Below the pieces are notes generated by a model. The model was not told the origin of the DNA and searched no databases. It saw only the letters and a list, made by a program, of their open reading frames with translations. Both the position numbers and the translations under genes were made by a program. A stretch of DNA of 16,951 nucleotides, from positions 1 through 16,951 of the forward strand of contig JBOHRE010000071.1 of the NCBI GenBank assembly GCA_050732635.1, in the 5' to 3' direction. This document shows positions 1 to 6,240 of the stretch, in pieces (position 1 is the stretch's first letter; the number at the start of each line of letters is the position of its first letter). This DNA is from JBOHRE01 sp050732635. GTDB taxonomy: Bacteria > Gemmatimonadota > Gemmatimonadetes > Longimicrobiales > RSA9.

Positions 1-20
1 GTCGCCAGCGGTACATGTCG

Positions 21-43
21 GCGCCGGCGCTTTGCGCCGGCGC
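21..43. repeat. Perfect GC inverted repeat (hairpin)
   Basis: A 10-base arm, GCGCCGGCGC (21-30), a TTT loop (31-33) and an identical self-complementary arm (34-43) form a perfect stem. It could end transcription from whatever lies to the left, usually secY in this operon type. No T-run follows, so a Rho-independent terminator is not well supported. It leads directly into the 47-bp repeat cluster and may belong to it. Confidence 0.5.
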
Positions 44-44
44 A

Positions 45-158
45 GGGGTCCACGCGGGTGGGTCGGGCGGCGTTGTCGCGTTAGGCGGGGCGCGCCTGGC
101 GGCGCGCAGGGGCCCCGCGAATGGGTGGGACGGCGTTGTCGCGTTGGGTGGGCGAGCG
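45..158 (-). repeat. Left repeat cluster, two units in the 'GTTAGGC' orientation
   Basis: Two degenerate units begin GGGGTCCACGCGGGTGGGT (about 45) and GGGGCCCCGCGAATGGGT (about 110). Both carry a GGCGTTGTCGCGTT core ending in TAGGC or a variant. They match the units downstream of map (1782-1930) in the same orientation. They also share the GGGGTCC and GCGTTAGGC anchors with the oppositely oriented units at 162-340. No gene is evident in 1-376, and the short open frames here are Arg/Gly-rich reading of repeat sequence. Confidence 0.7.
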
Positions 159-161
159 GGT

Positions 162-340
162 CCCTAATGCCTAACGCGAAGCCGTGGCCCGTGCGGGTCG
201 GCATGGACCCCTAATGCCTAACGCGAAGCCGTGGCCCGTGCGGGTCGGCGTGGACCCCTAATGCCTAACGCGAAGCCGTGGCCGTGTCGGTCCGCTTGGA
301 CCCCTAATGCCCATGGCCCGTGCGGGTCCGCGTGGACCCC
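162..340 (+). repeat. Left repeat cluster, four tandem ~47-bp units upstream of adk
   Basis: Units begin CCCTAATGCC at 162, 209, 256 and 302, giving periods of 47, 47 and 46 bases. Each of the first three reads CCCTAATGCCTAACGCG, then AAGCCGTGGC, then a variable GTGCGGGTCGGC-like part ending TGGAC. The fourth lacks the TAACGCGAAGCC segment. At the end of the fourth, GGGTCC (324-329) and GGACCC (334-339) form a six-pair hairpin. The reverse complement of this unit matches the unit starting at 1828 after map very closely, so adk-map is bracketed by inverted copies. The array stops about 20 bases before the adk ribosome binding site. Confidence 0.85.
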
Positions 341-376
341 TTCGGGGCGGCGGGGCGGGGCGGAAGGGATGACTCT

Positions 377-1018
377 ATGAACGTCGTGCTGCTGGGGCCG
401 CCTGGCGCGGGCAAGGGAACGCAGGGCGAGCTGCTCGCCCGGAGTCAGGGCTGGGTGCGGCTGTCGACGGGGGACCTGCTGCGCGAAGCGGTGCGCCAGG
501 GCACGTCGCTTGGAGCCGAGGCCCGGCGCTACATGGACGCCGGCGAGCTCGTGCCGGATGAGGTGATCCTTGGCATGGTGCGCGAGGTGCTCGAGCGGCC
601 CGCCGCGGGCTACGTGTTCGACGGGTTCCCACGGACACGGCCGCAGGCGGAGGCGCTCGACGGGCTGCTCGCCGATCTGCGGCGCGGCATCGACGCCGCG
701 GTGGTCGTCGATGTGCCCGATGATGTGCTGGTCAAGCGGGTGAGCGGGCGGCGCAGCTGCGGCTCGTGCGGCGCCGTCTACAACATCTATTACAATCCGC
801 CGGCGACGGCCGATGTATGCGACCGCTGCGGCAACGCGCTCGTCGAACGAGCGGATGACAGTGAAGCGACGGTACGCCGTCGCCTGGACGTGTATCGGGA
901 GCAGACAGAGCCGTTGATCGACTACTACGAGAAGAACGGAGCGCCCGTGGCGTACGTCGACGGGAATCGCCCGGTCGAGGCGGTGCAGCACTCCGTGCGC
1001 GAGACGCTGGGCCTTTGA
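377..1018 (+). CDS. adk: Adenylate kinase, zinc-type long form
   Basis: Cytosolic enzyme that interconverts ATP + AMP and 2 ADP. The product is 213 residues, the normal length for the long bacterial form. The P-loop GPPGAGKGTQ is at residues 7-16, STGDLLR of the AMP-binding region at 30-36, and DGFPRT at 82-87. The LID domain at about 126-154 carries a zinc knuckle with Cys128, Cys131, Cys148 and Cys151. The ATG at 377 is preferred over the in-frame start at 320 because GGAAGGGA lies 8 bases upstream and family homology starts at MNVVLLGPPG. The upstream codons would translate repeat sequence. The stop overlaps the map start (TTGA), so the two are translationally coupled, as in the classical secY-adk-map order. 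secY would be expected to the left of the window. Confidence 0.97.
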   Translation: MNVVLLGPPGAGKGTQGELLARSQGWVRLSTGDLLREAVRQGTSLGAEARRYMDAGELVPDEVILGMVREVLERPAAGYVFDGFPRTRPQAEALDGLLADLRRGIDAAVVVDVPDDVLVKRVSGRRSCGSCGAVYNIYYNPPATADVCDRCGNALVERADDSEATVRRRLDVYREQTEPLIDYYEKNGAPVAYVDGNRPVEAVQHSVRETLGL

Positions 1019-1821
1019 TCGCACTGAAAACGCAGGAGCAGGTCGAGGCGATCGGCCGCGCCGGCGCGATCATCGCGCGCCTGTTCGAAGCACTCGAGGA
1101 ACGCATCGCGCCCGGCGTCTCGACGGCCGATGTCGACAGCTTCGTCGAAACCTTCATCCGCGGCCACGACGGCGCGGTCCCGGCGTTCAAGGGCCTGTAC
1201 GGATTCCCGGCCAGCGCGTGCGTGTCCGTGAACGACGAGGTCGTGCACGGAATCCCGCGCCGGCGCCGCACCCTCGCCGAGGGTGACCTCGCCAGCATCG
1301 ACGTGGGCGTCCAGCTCGACGGCTGGTTCGCCGATGCCGCCGTCACCTTCGGCGTCGGTCGTGTGGACGCGCAGGCCAGTCGCCTGCTCGCCGCCACCCG
1401 CGAGGCGCTGCGCAGGGCGATCGACGCCGCACGCGCCGGCAATCGGCTGGGCGACATCGGCCATGCCGTGCAGAGCTACGCCGAGAGCGAGGGCTTCTCC
1501 GTGGTTCGCGATCTGGTCGGCCACGGCATCGGGCGCGAACCCCACGAGGAGCCGCAGGTGCCCAATATCGGCCAGCCCGGCCGCGGGCTTCGTCTCGAGG
1601 CCGGGATGGTGCTCGCGATCGAGCCCATGATCAACGAGGGCCTGGCCGACGTCCGCACGCTCGAGGATCGCTGGACCGTCGTCACGGCCGACCGCAAGCG
1701 GAGCGCGCACTTCGAGCACACCGTGGCTTTGACGGAGAACGGGCCGCGCATCCTGACGGGGTGCGGCCGTGACCGGCCGCAGGCGTCCAGGCGGGTGGGT
1801 GGGGCGGCCGATCCGCATTAG
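1015..1821 (+). CDS. map: Type I methionine aminopeptidase with repeat-derived C-terminus
   Basis: Removes the initiator methionine from nascent proteins; a cytosolic two-metal enzyme. The five expected metal ligands are visible: Asp96 (SIDVG), Asp107 (FADAAV), His170 (GHGIG), Glu203 (IEPM) and Glu234 (HFEHT), plus active-site His78 and His177. The start is TTG at 1015, sharing TTGA with the adk stop. It gives MIALKTQEQVEAI, which matches the family N-terminus, and no better in-frame start exists. The protein is 268 residues, somewhat longer than usual. The normal family end is near ILTG (residue 249). Residues from about 256, ending ASRRVGGAADPH, are encoded by a unit of the 47-bp repeat, which also supplies the TAG stop. 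Catalytic residues are intact, so function is probably kept. Confidence 0.96.
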   Translation: MIALKTQEQVEAIGRAGAIIARLFEALEERIAPGVSTADVDSFVETFIRGHDGAVPAFKGLYGFPASACVSVNDEVVHGIPRRRRTLAEGDLASIDVGVQLDGWFADAAVTFGVGRVDAQASRLLAATREALRRAIDAARAGNRLGDIGHAVQSYAESEGFSVVRDLVGHGIGREPHEEPQVPNIGQPGRGLRLEAGMVLAIEPMINEGLADVRTLEDRWTVVTADRKRSAHFEHTVALTENGPRILTGCGRDRPQASRRVGGAADPH

Positions 1822-1968
1822 GCATCAGGGGTCCACGCGGACCGGCGGGGGCCACGGCTTCGCGTTAGGCAGTAGGGGTCCAGGCGGGTGGGTGGGGCGA
1901 CCGATCCGCGTTAGGCGGAGAGGGGTGCCTGACGCCGAGCTGTGGCGGGCGCGACCCTGGTCGGGCCC
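1782..1968 (-). repeat. Right repeat cluster after map, ~47-bp units
   Basis: Unit starts are at 1782 (GGCGTCCAGG), 1828 (GGGGTCCACG), 1875 (GGGGTCCAGG) and 1922 (GGGGTGCCTG), with spacings of 46, 47 and 47. The 1828 unit carries GGCCACGGCTTCGCGTTAGGC, the reverse complement of the units before adk. The 1782 and 1875 units carry the other subtype, GGGTGGGTGGGGCG then CCGATCCGC and TTAGGC, resembling the units at 45-158. Subtypes therefore alternate. GGTCC-N4-GGACC hairpins recur (for example 1830-1843). The first unit lies inside the map coding sequence. Confidence 0.82.
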
Positions 1969-2035
1969 CTCTGCTCCTGGGGCCTGGTGGCGGGCGGGGC
2001 GGCCCCTGGGGCGAGGCGGGGAGTGGGGGCCAGGG
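1936..2035. other. G-rich intergenic stretch with short hairpins, no infA
   Basis: The gap between map and rpmJ holds no frame resembling translation initiation factor IF-1, which many bacteria encode exactly here. It contains GGCCCC (1964-1969) paired with GGGGCC (1979-1984) across a nine-base loop, then more GGCCCC/GGGGC arms up to about 2012. These could act as a leaky terminator after map, but no T-run follows them. Confidence 0.4.
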
Positions 2036-2064
2036 TTGTGAGGGGGTAGGAGGCCGGTTACATT
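2036..2064 (+). promoter_or_regulatory. Candidate sigma-70 promoter for rpmJ and the downstream ribosomal genes
   Basis: TTGTGA (2036-2041) and TACATT (2059-2064) are separated by exactly 17 bases. They sit at the only A/T-rich patch in this gap (about 2058-2085), roughly 40 bases before rpmJ. It lies just after the repeat cluster and hairpins, so it could drive rpmJ to rplQ independently of adk-map. No start site is proven. Confidence 0.45.
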
Positions 2065-2102
2065 AAAAAGCTGTTCGGTAAAATCCCGGAAAGGATCCGG
2101 CA

Positions 2103-2219
2103 ATGAAGGTAAGAAGCAGTGTGAAGCCGATTTGCGAGCACTGCAAGGTGATTCGGCGCAAGGGCGTGGTGCGGGTGATCTGCAAGAAGAATCCACGCCA
2201 CAAGCAGCGGCAGGGCTGA
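2103..2219 (+). CDS. rpmJ: 50S ribosomal protein L36 (bL36), zinc form
   Basis: A 38-residue protein of the large ribosomal subunit, binding 23S rRNA. It begins MKVRSSVKPICEHCK and ends KNPRHKQRQG, the classic L36 pattern. The zinc ligands Cys11, Cys14, Cys27 and His32 are all present, so it is the zinc-binding type, not the zinc-free paralogue. GGAAAGGA (2088-2095) is a well-placed ribosome binding site. rpsM starts three bases after its stop, as expected for one transcript. Confidence 0.97.
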   Translation: MKVRSSVKPICEHCKVIRRKGVVRVICKKNPRHKQRQG

Positions 2220-2222
2220 GAC

Positions 2223-2603
2223 ATGGCGCGTATTGCAGGGGTGGACCTTCCGCGCAACAAGCGGATCGAGGTGGCGCTGACGTACATCTTCGGGATCGGT
2301 GCGTCGACGGCGCACGATATCCTGAAGACGACGAACGTCGACCCCGATCGGCGGGTGCACGACCTGAACGACGACGAAGTGAATCGGCTCCGTCGCGTGA
2401 TCGAGAATCAGTACAAGGTGGAGGGCGCGTTGCGCACGGAGGTGTCCATGAACATCAAGCGTCTCATGGACATTGGCTGCTATCGTGGGCAGCGGCACCG
2501 GCGTGGCTTGCCGGTGCGAGGGCAGCGGACGCACACGAACGCGCGCACGCACAAGGGCAAGCGGGTCGCGATCGCAGGCAAGAAGAAGGCACCGAAGAAG
2601 TAG
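2223..2603 (+). CDS. rpsM: 30S ribosomal protein S13 (uS13)
   Basis: Small-subunit head protein that contacts the P-site tRNA and helps bridge the two subunits. The product is 126 residues, normal length. It opens MARIAGVDLPRNKRIEVALT with the helix-two-turn-helix region FGIGASTAHDIL. It closes with the basic rRNA-binding segment RHRRGLPVRGQRTHTNARTH and a Lys-rich tail. The ATG lies three bases after the rpmJ stop. There is little Shine-Dalgarno sequence, so translation may be coupled to rpmJ. Confidence 0.98.
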   Translation: MARIAGVDLPRNKRIEVALTYIFGIGASTAHDILKTTNVDPDRRVHDLNDDEVNRLRRVIENQYKVEGALRTEVSMNIKRLMDIGCYRGQRHRRGLPVRGQRTHTNARTHKGKRVAIAGKKKAPKK

Positions 2604-2720
2604 CGTGCGGGGGTCCGTGGATCCTCGTGGTCGCGGCGGCTCGCGTAGCGGAGCGCAGGGGTTGCGCGGACGGCACGAGCGGCGCGACACCAGCTAGGGA
2701 CCAGCGACGCAGAGCGAATC

Positions 2721-3113
2721 ATGGCGACACCGAAAAAGACACGCGCCAAGCGCGCGAAGAAGCACGTCGAGGCCGAGGGCGTGGCCCACATCAAGGCGAC
2801 GTTCAACAACACGCTGATCACGATCGCGGACATGCAGGGGAACGTCGTGGTGTGGGGCAGCTCGGGTAAGGCGGGTTTCAAGGGCTCGAAGAAGTCGACG
2901 CCGTTCGCGGCGACGGTGGCGGCCGAGCAGTGCGGTCGGGAGGCGGTGAATCTGGGGATGCGTCGGGTGCACGTGGAGGTGCAGGGTCCGGGCAGCGGGC
3001 GCGAGCCGGCGATCCAGGCGCTGTCGGCCTCGGGGCTGACGATCAAGTCGATCCGTGACGTGACGCCGATCCCGCACAACGGTTGCCGGCCGCCGAAGAA
3101 GCGACGGGTTTGA
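2721..3113 (+). CDS. rpsK: 30S ribosomal protein S11 (uS11)
   Basis: Platform protein of the small subunit, near the mRNA exit and E site. The product is 130 residues, normal length. A Lys-rich N-terminus (MATPKKTRAKRAKKH) is followed by the conserved core HIKATFNNTLITI. Then come SSGKAGFKGSKKSTPFAA, VEVQGPGSGREPAI and the C-terminal DVTPIPHNGCRPPKKRRV. The 117-base gap after rpsM (2604-2720) is longer than usual for this operon. It holds no recognisable gene, only a short GGGGTCCGTGGATCC stretch that faintly resembles the repeat anchor. Confidence 0.98.
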   Translation: MATPKKTRAKRAKKHVEAEGVAHIKATFNNTLITIADMQGNVVVWGSSGKAGFKGSKKSTPFAATVAAEQCGREAVNLGMRRVHVEVQGPGSGREPAIQALSASGLTIKSIRDVTPIPHNGCRPPKKRRV

Positions 3114-3136
3114 GCTGAAGAGAGGAGCCGCGTAAA

Positions 3137-3154
3137 CCTCCTATCGTCGGGAGG
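3137..3154 (+). promoter_or_regulatory. Small hairpin in the rpsD leader
   Basis: CCTCC (3137-3141) and GGAGG (3150-3154) form a five-pair stem with an eight-base loop in the 80-base gap before rpsD. The arms resemble anti-Shine-Dalgarno and Shine-Dalgarno sequence. The true rpsD ribosome binding site (AGGGAAAGGG, 3181-3190) lies downstream and is free. S4 is a known autoregulator in other bacteria, but a role for this hairpin is only a guess. Confidence 0.2.
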
Positions 3155-3193
3155 GACGAAGCGGCGAGGAACTCGGAACGAGGGAAAGGGCGA

Positions 3194-3829
3194 GTGGGTC
3201 GATACACGGGACCGGTGTGCAGGCTGTGTCGTCGGGAGGGCCAGAAGCTGTTCCTGAAGGGCACGAAGTGCTACACGGAGAAATGCCCCGTCGAGCGGCG
3301 GAACTATCCGCCGGGTCAGCACGGGGCGTCGCAGCAGCGGCGCCGCAAGGCGTCGGACTATTCGGTACAGCTCCGCGAGAAGCAGAAGGTCAAGCGGATC
3401 TACGGCGTATCGGAGCGTTACTTCCGCAATCTCTTCGATCGGATGGCGAAGCAGCCGGGTCTGACGGGTGAGAACCTGCTGATCGGACTCGAGCTGCGCC
3501 TGGACAACATCATCTACCGGCTGGGGTTTGCCGCAAGCCGGAACCAGGCCAGACAGCTGGTGAAGCACGGGCACGTCGAGGTGAACAACGCGGTGGTCGA
3601 CGTGCCGAGCTACCAGGTGCGGGCGGGCGACGAAGTCCGGATCCGGGCGAAGTCGCACGACATCGTGCCGGTGCAGGCGGCGCTGCAGTCGAAGACGCGA
3701 CCGGATACAGTGGGTTGGCTGGCGCTGGACGACGCGACGCGCACCGGCCGGGTGGTCGAGACGCCGACGCGCGGCGACATCCCGCTGGCGGTCCAGGAGA
3801 GCCTGATCGTGGAGCTCTACAGCAAGTAA
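3194..3829 (+). CDS. rpsD: 30S ribosomal protein S4 (uS4), zinc form
   Basis: Primary 16S rRNA-binding assembly protein of the small subunit. The product is 211 residues. The N-terminus MGRYTGPVCRLCRREG carries Cys9, Cys12, Cys26 and Cys31, the zinc knuckle of the C+ type. The S4 RNA-binding domain at roughly residues 98-160 contains RLDNIIYRLGFAASRNQARQ and then HGHVEVNN. The start is GTG at 3194, fixed by family homology and by AGGGAAAGGG just upstream. Translation ends in tandem stops (TAA then TAG). Confidence 0.97.
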   Translation: MGRYTGPVCRLCRREGQKLFLKGTKCYTEKCPVERRNYPPGQHGASQQRRRKASDYSVQLREKQKVKRIYGVSERYFRNLFDRMAKQPGLTGENLLIGLELRLDNIIYRLGFAASRNQARQLVKHGHVEVNNAVVDVPSYQVRAGDEVRIRAKSHDIVPVQAALQSKTRPDTVGWLALDDATRTGRVVETPTRGDIPLAVQESLIVELYSK

Positions 3830-3837
3830 TAGGGCTC

Positions 3838-3858
3838 GGGCTGGGGCTGGGGCTGGGG
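3838..3858 (+). repeat. GGGGCT hexamer tract (G-quadruplex-type) before rpoA
   Basis: Four G-runs (3838-3840, 3843-3846, 3849-3852, 3855-3858) are separated by CT. This meets the usual G-quadruplex pattern on the coding strand. The same hexamer on the same strand recurs inside the uroporphyrinogen fusion gene at 8396-8430. It lies 9 bases after the rpsD stop, in a 125-base gap otherwise without a gene. Confidence 0.75.
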
Positions 3859-3954
3859 TGCGCCGGCACACTGGCTGGCGCGCGGACGCGGCCGGTTCGG
3901 CCGAGCCGGCACAGGAACAGAGACGCTTTTCGCAACCAGATAGGTGAGGAGACA

Positions 3955-5046
3955 GTGGAGCTCGATCTGACAGGTTTGGTGCTGCCGCAGCGGATCGAAG
4001 TGGGCGAGCGGTCCGACGATGGTCGGACGGCGCAGTTCATCGTGACGCCCTTGGAGCGCGGGTTCGGCCAGACACTGGGCAACTCGGTGCGGCGGATCCT
4101 GCTCTCGTCGTTGCCGGGCGCGGCGGTCTGGGCGTTCCGGATGGACGGTGTGGTCCACGAACACCAGACGGTCGAGGGCGTGGTCGAGGACATTCACCAG
4201 ATCATCCAGAACCTGAAGACACTGGTGCTCGCGTTCGAGGATGACGAGGCGACCGAGACGACGCTGGAGCTGCGCGTGGCGAAGGCCGGCGTGGTGACGG
4301 CGCAGGGGATCGAGGCCGCGGGCAAAGTCCGGATCATCAACCCTGAGCATCACCTCTTTACACTGCAGGATGATCGCGAGCTGCGCCTGCAGCTGTACGT
4401 GGACCGGGGTCGCGGCTTCGTGGCGGCGGACCAGCACTCGCTCAAGCGCAAGGACGCCGAGGGCAAGGAGCGGGACATGCCGGTCGACCTGGTGCGCATT
4501 GATTCGATCTACAACCCGGTGCTGCGGGCGAACTTCACGGTGGAGGAGACGCGTGTGGGTCAGCGCACGGACTTCGACCGGCTGGCGATCCTGATCGAGA
4601 CGAATGGCAGCCAGTCGCCCGAGGAAGCGATCGCGACGGCCGCCGAGCTGGCGCGTCGCCACCTGGCGTACTTCCTCCGCTTCCGGGATGCGGAGCGGGG
4701 CGCGGGGACAGGGATGGGCGCCGTGCGCGTGCCCGAGCACCTGCGCGACCTGTTCGGCCGGCGGATCGAGGACCTGGCGGAGCTGTCGGTCCGCTCGGTC
4801 AACTCGCTGAAGAAGGAGAACATCGTCACGCTCGGCGATCTGGTGCAGCGGACCGAGGACCAGATGCTGAACATCGAGAACTTCGGTGTGAAGTCGCTGG
4901 AGGAGATCCGCGAGTTCCTGGCGCAGCAGAACCTGCATTTCGGGATCCGCATCGAGGAGACCGATGACGGCGAGCTGTACATGGTCGACCGCGGCGGCGC
5001 CGCGATCGCGCCGGTGCCGGAGGCGTCCGAGGAGGACGAGGCGTGA
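3955..5046 (+). CDS. rpoA: DNA-directed RNA polymerase subunit alpha
   Basis: Alpha subunit whose N-terminal domain dimerises to seed core enzyme assembly. Its C-terminal domain contacts UP elements and activators. The product is 363 residues, slightly longer than the usual 315-345. The N-terminal domain includes the hallmark PLERGFGQTLGNSVRRILLSS (about residues 32-52). The C-terminal domain near residues 265-340 reads DLAELSVRSVNSLKKENI, then VTLGDLVQRT and FGVKSLEEI. A Glu/Ala-rich tail ends EASEEDEA. The start is GTG at 3955 after the strong site AGGTGAGGAG. The longer open frame upstream would overlap rpsD and translate the G-rich tract, so it was rejected. Its TGA overlaps the rplQ start (GTGA). 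Confidence 0.98.
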   Translation: MELDLTGLVLPQRIEVGERSDDGRTAQFIVTPLERGFGQTLGNSVRRILLSSLPGAAVWAFRMDGVVHEHQTVEGVVEDIHQIIQNLKTLVLAFEDDEATETTLELRVAKAGVVTAQGIEAAGKVRIINPEHHLFTLQDDRELRLQLYVDRGRGFVAADQHSLKRKDAEGKERDMPVDLVRIDSIYNPVLRANFTVEETRVGQRTDFDRLAILIETNGSQSPEEAIATAAELARRHLAYFLRFRDAERGAGTGMGAVRVPEHLRDLFGRRIEDLAELSVRSVNSLKKENIVTLGDLVQRTEDQMLNIENFGVKSLEEIREFLAQQNLHFGIRIEETDDGELYMVDRGGAAIAPVPEASEEDEA

Positions 5047-5396
5047 GGCATCGCGTCAAGGGGCGGAAGCTCAACCGCACCGCCGAGCATCGCGCTCTGA
5101 TGCTCCGCAACATGGCGACGTCGCTCCTGCTGCATGGTCGCGTGGAAACGACCGTGCCGAAGGCGAAGGAGCTGCGCACGTACATCGAGCCACTGATCAC
5201 GAAGGCGCGGCGCGGCGACCTGCATGCGCGCCGGCTCGTGGCCCGCGCGATCAAGGATGATGCGGCACTGAAGAAGCTGTTCGACGATATTGCGCCGCGC
5301 TACGCGGAGCGACCCGGTGGCTATACGCGCGTGCTGAAGCTGGGCCACCGCTCCGGCGACGCCGCGGAGATGGCGATCATCGAACTCGTCGGGTGA
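5043..5396 (+). CDS. rplQ: 50S ribosomal protein L17 (bL17)
   Basis: Large-subunit protein near the polypeptide exit tunnel. The product is 117 residues, normal length. It starts MRHRVKGRKLNRTAEHRALM, includes LLLHGRVETTVPKAKELR and ends GGYTRVLKLGHRSGDAAEMA followed by a short hydrophobic tail. The GTG start overlaps the rpoA stop by four bases, which suggests translational coupling. It is the last member of the classical alpha operon. Confidence 0.98.
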   Translation: MRHRVKGRKLNRTAEHRALMLRNMATSLLLHGRVETTVPKAKELRTYIEPLITKARRGDLHARRLVARAIKDDAALKKLFDDIAPRYAERPGGYTRVLKLGHRSGDAAEMAIIELVG

Positions 5397-5400
5397 ACGC

Positions 5401-5925
5401 ATGGCCGAGACCAAGGTGGAACGGCAGGATGGCGCGGGGCTGTCCAGGATCCTGGCGGTCGTGGCAGTGGTGCTGATCGCCGGTCTGCTGTGGTGGTTGG
5501 CGGCGAGCAGCGAGCCGAGCAGCGTGCAGGTGGTCGAGGCGCCCGACGACGAGGAGGTCGAGGACACGGGGCCGCCGGCGACACCGGTCACGCTGGCCGA
5601 CCTCGTGACCGCCGAACAGTACGTCGGCCAGCGCGTACGCATCGAGGACATCCAGGTGGCCAACCGCCTCGGCACGCAGGCGTTCTGGACATTGCTGCCG
5701 AACTCCGTGCCGTTTCTGGTCAGGCTCGGCGAGACTGCGGCGGGCAGCGCGGCCGGCATCCAGAGCGGCGGTGATGTCACGGTCACCGGGACCGTGCACC
5801 TGATGACCGATTCGGTGCTGGACGCCTGGACCGAGGCCGGCGCGCTCGAGGGCACGCAGCGCGACGAGGCGTCGTTCGCGACGACGTTCCTCGAAGCGTC
5901 GACCGTGCGGCCGGCCGGGGGTTGA
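5401..5925 (+). CDS. Uncharacterised single-pass membrane protein, possible OB-like domain
   Basis: I do not recognise a named family. The 174-residue product has a short polar N-terminus, one strongly hydrophobic segment (about 16-34, ILAVVAVVLIAGLLWWL), an acidic linker (about 48-60) and a C-terminal domain of about 110 residues. That domain alternates beta-like stretches: VGQRVRIEDIQVANRL, then FWTLLP, VPFLVRL and DVTVTGTVHLM. This resembles an OB-fold-like strand pattern, but only by eye. With no cleavage site it should be an N-terminally anchored protein with the domain outside the cytoplasm. The ATG lies four bases after the rplQ stop, so it is probably co-transcribed with the ribosomal operon. 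Confidence 0.8.
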   Translation: MAETKVERQDGAGLSRILAVVAVVLIAGLLWWLAASSEPSSVQVVEAPDDEEVEDTGPPATPVTLADLVTAEQYVGQRVRIEDIQVANRLGTQAFWTLLPNSVPFLVRLGETAAGSAAGIQSGGDVTVTGTVHLMTDSVLDAWTEAGALEGTQRDEASFATTFLEASTVRPAGG

Positions 5926-5959
5926 GGGGCGGGCGCGGGGGCAGGGGCGGGCGCGGGGG
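5926..5959 (+). repeat. Duplicated 16-bp G-rich element upstream of rpmB
   Basis: GGGGCGGGCGCGGGGG occurs at 5926-5941 and exactly again at 5944-5959, with CA between, giving an 18-base period. It starts one base after the stop of the membrane-protein gene. A close relative lies inside the glycosyltransferase gene at 15924-15951. The following stretch AGAACAGGGAACAGGGGACA (about 5970-5989) is also repetitive (ACAGGG-type). Confidence 0.75.
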
Positions 5960-5998
5960 ATCGCTGGAGAGAACAGGGAACAGGGGACAAGCAGGGTA

Positions 5999-6235
5999 AT
6001 GGCTCGCATCTGTCACGTCTGCGGCAAGCAGACCCGGTTCGGGAACAACGTCAGCCACGCGAACAACAAGACGCGGCGGGCCTGGTACCCCAATCTGAAG
6101 CGCGTCCACATCATCGATGAGGACGGCGCGCGCAGGCACGTGCGTGTGTGTACGCGCTGTATCTCGGCGAACAAGATCCGCAAGGCGGGGGCTGGCACGG
6201 CGGGTGCCGCCGGTGCGGCGGAGCGCTCGGCGTAG
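5999..6235 (+). CDS. rpmB: 50S ribosomal protein L28 (bL28), zinc form
   Basis: Large-subunit protein binding 23S rRNA. The product is 78 residues. It begins MARICHVCGKQTRFGNNVSH and continues NNKTRRAWYPNLKRVHI, both hallmarks of L28. Cys5, Cys8, Cys51 and Cys54 form a zinc knuckle. After the normal end near NKIRKAG, a low-complexity Ala/Gly tail (TAGAAGAAERSA) follows. The ATG is preceded by GCAGGG within a 73-base G-rich gap. L28 is often encoded alone or with L33; here it follows the alpha operon and an unknown gene. No other rpmB-type partner is visible. Confidence 0.95.
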   Translation: MARICHVCGKQTRFGNNVSHANNKTRRAWYPNLKRVHIIDEDGARRHVRVCTRCISANKIRKAGAGTAGAAGAAERSA

Positions 6236-6240
6236 ATCAA

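Noticed and set aside
1..84. C-terminus of secY
   Set aside because: secY is expected to the left, but none of the three frames gives a recognisable SecY end, so no partial gene is called.
32..214. Small Arg/Gly-rich protein
   Set aside because: It is a translation of repeat sequence from a TTG with no ribosome binding site.
162..340. CRISPR array
   Set aside because: The units are contiguous ~47-bp tandem copies with no unique spacers of constant length, and no cas gene is present.
80..1916. Integron attC sites
   Set aside because: GCCTAAC (169, 216, 263) and GTTAGGC (80, 1864, 1910) resemble attC R'' and R' boxes. They never occur in the required order within 60-150 bases, and no integrase is present.
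3715..3954. 80-residue N-terminal extension of rpoA
   Set aside because: It overlaps rpsD and translates the G-rich tract. The GTG at 3955 has a strong ribosome binding site and matches the family start.
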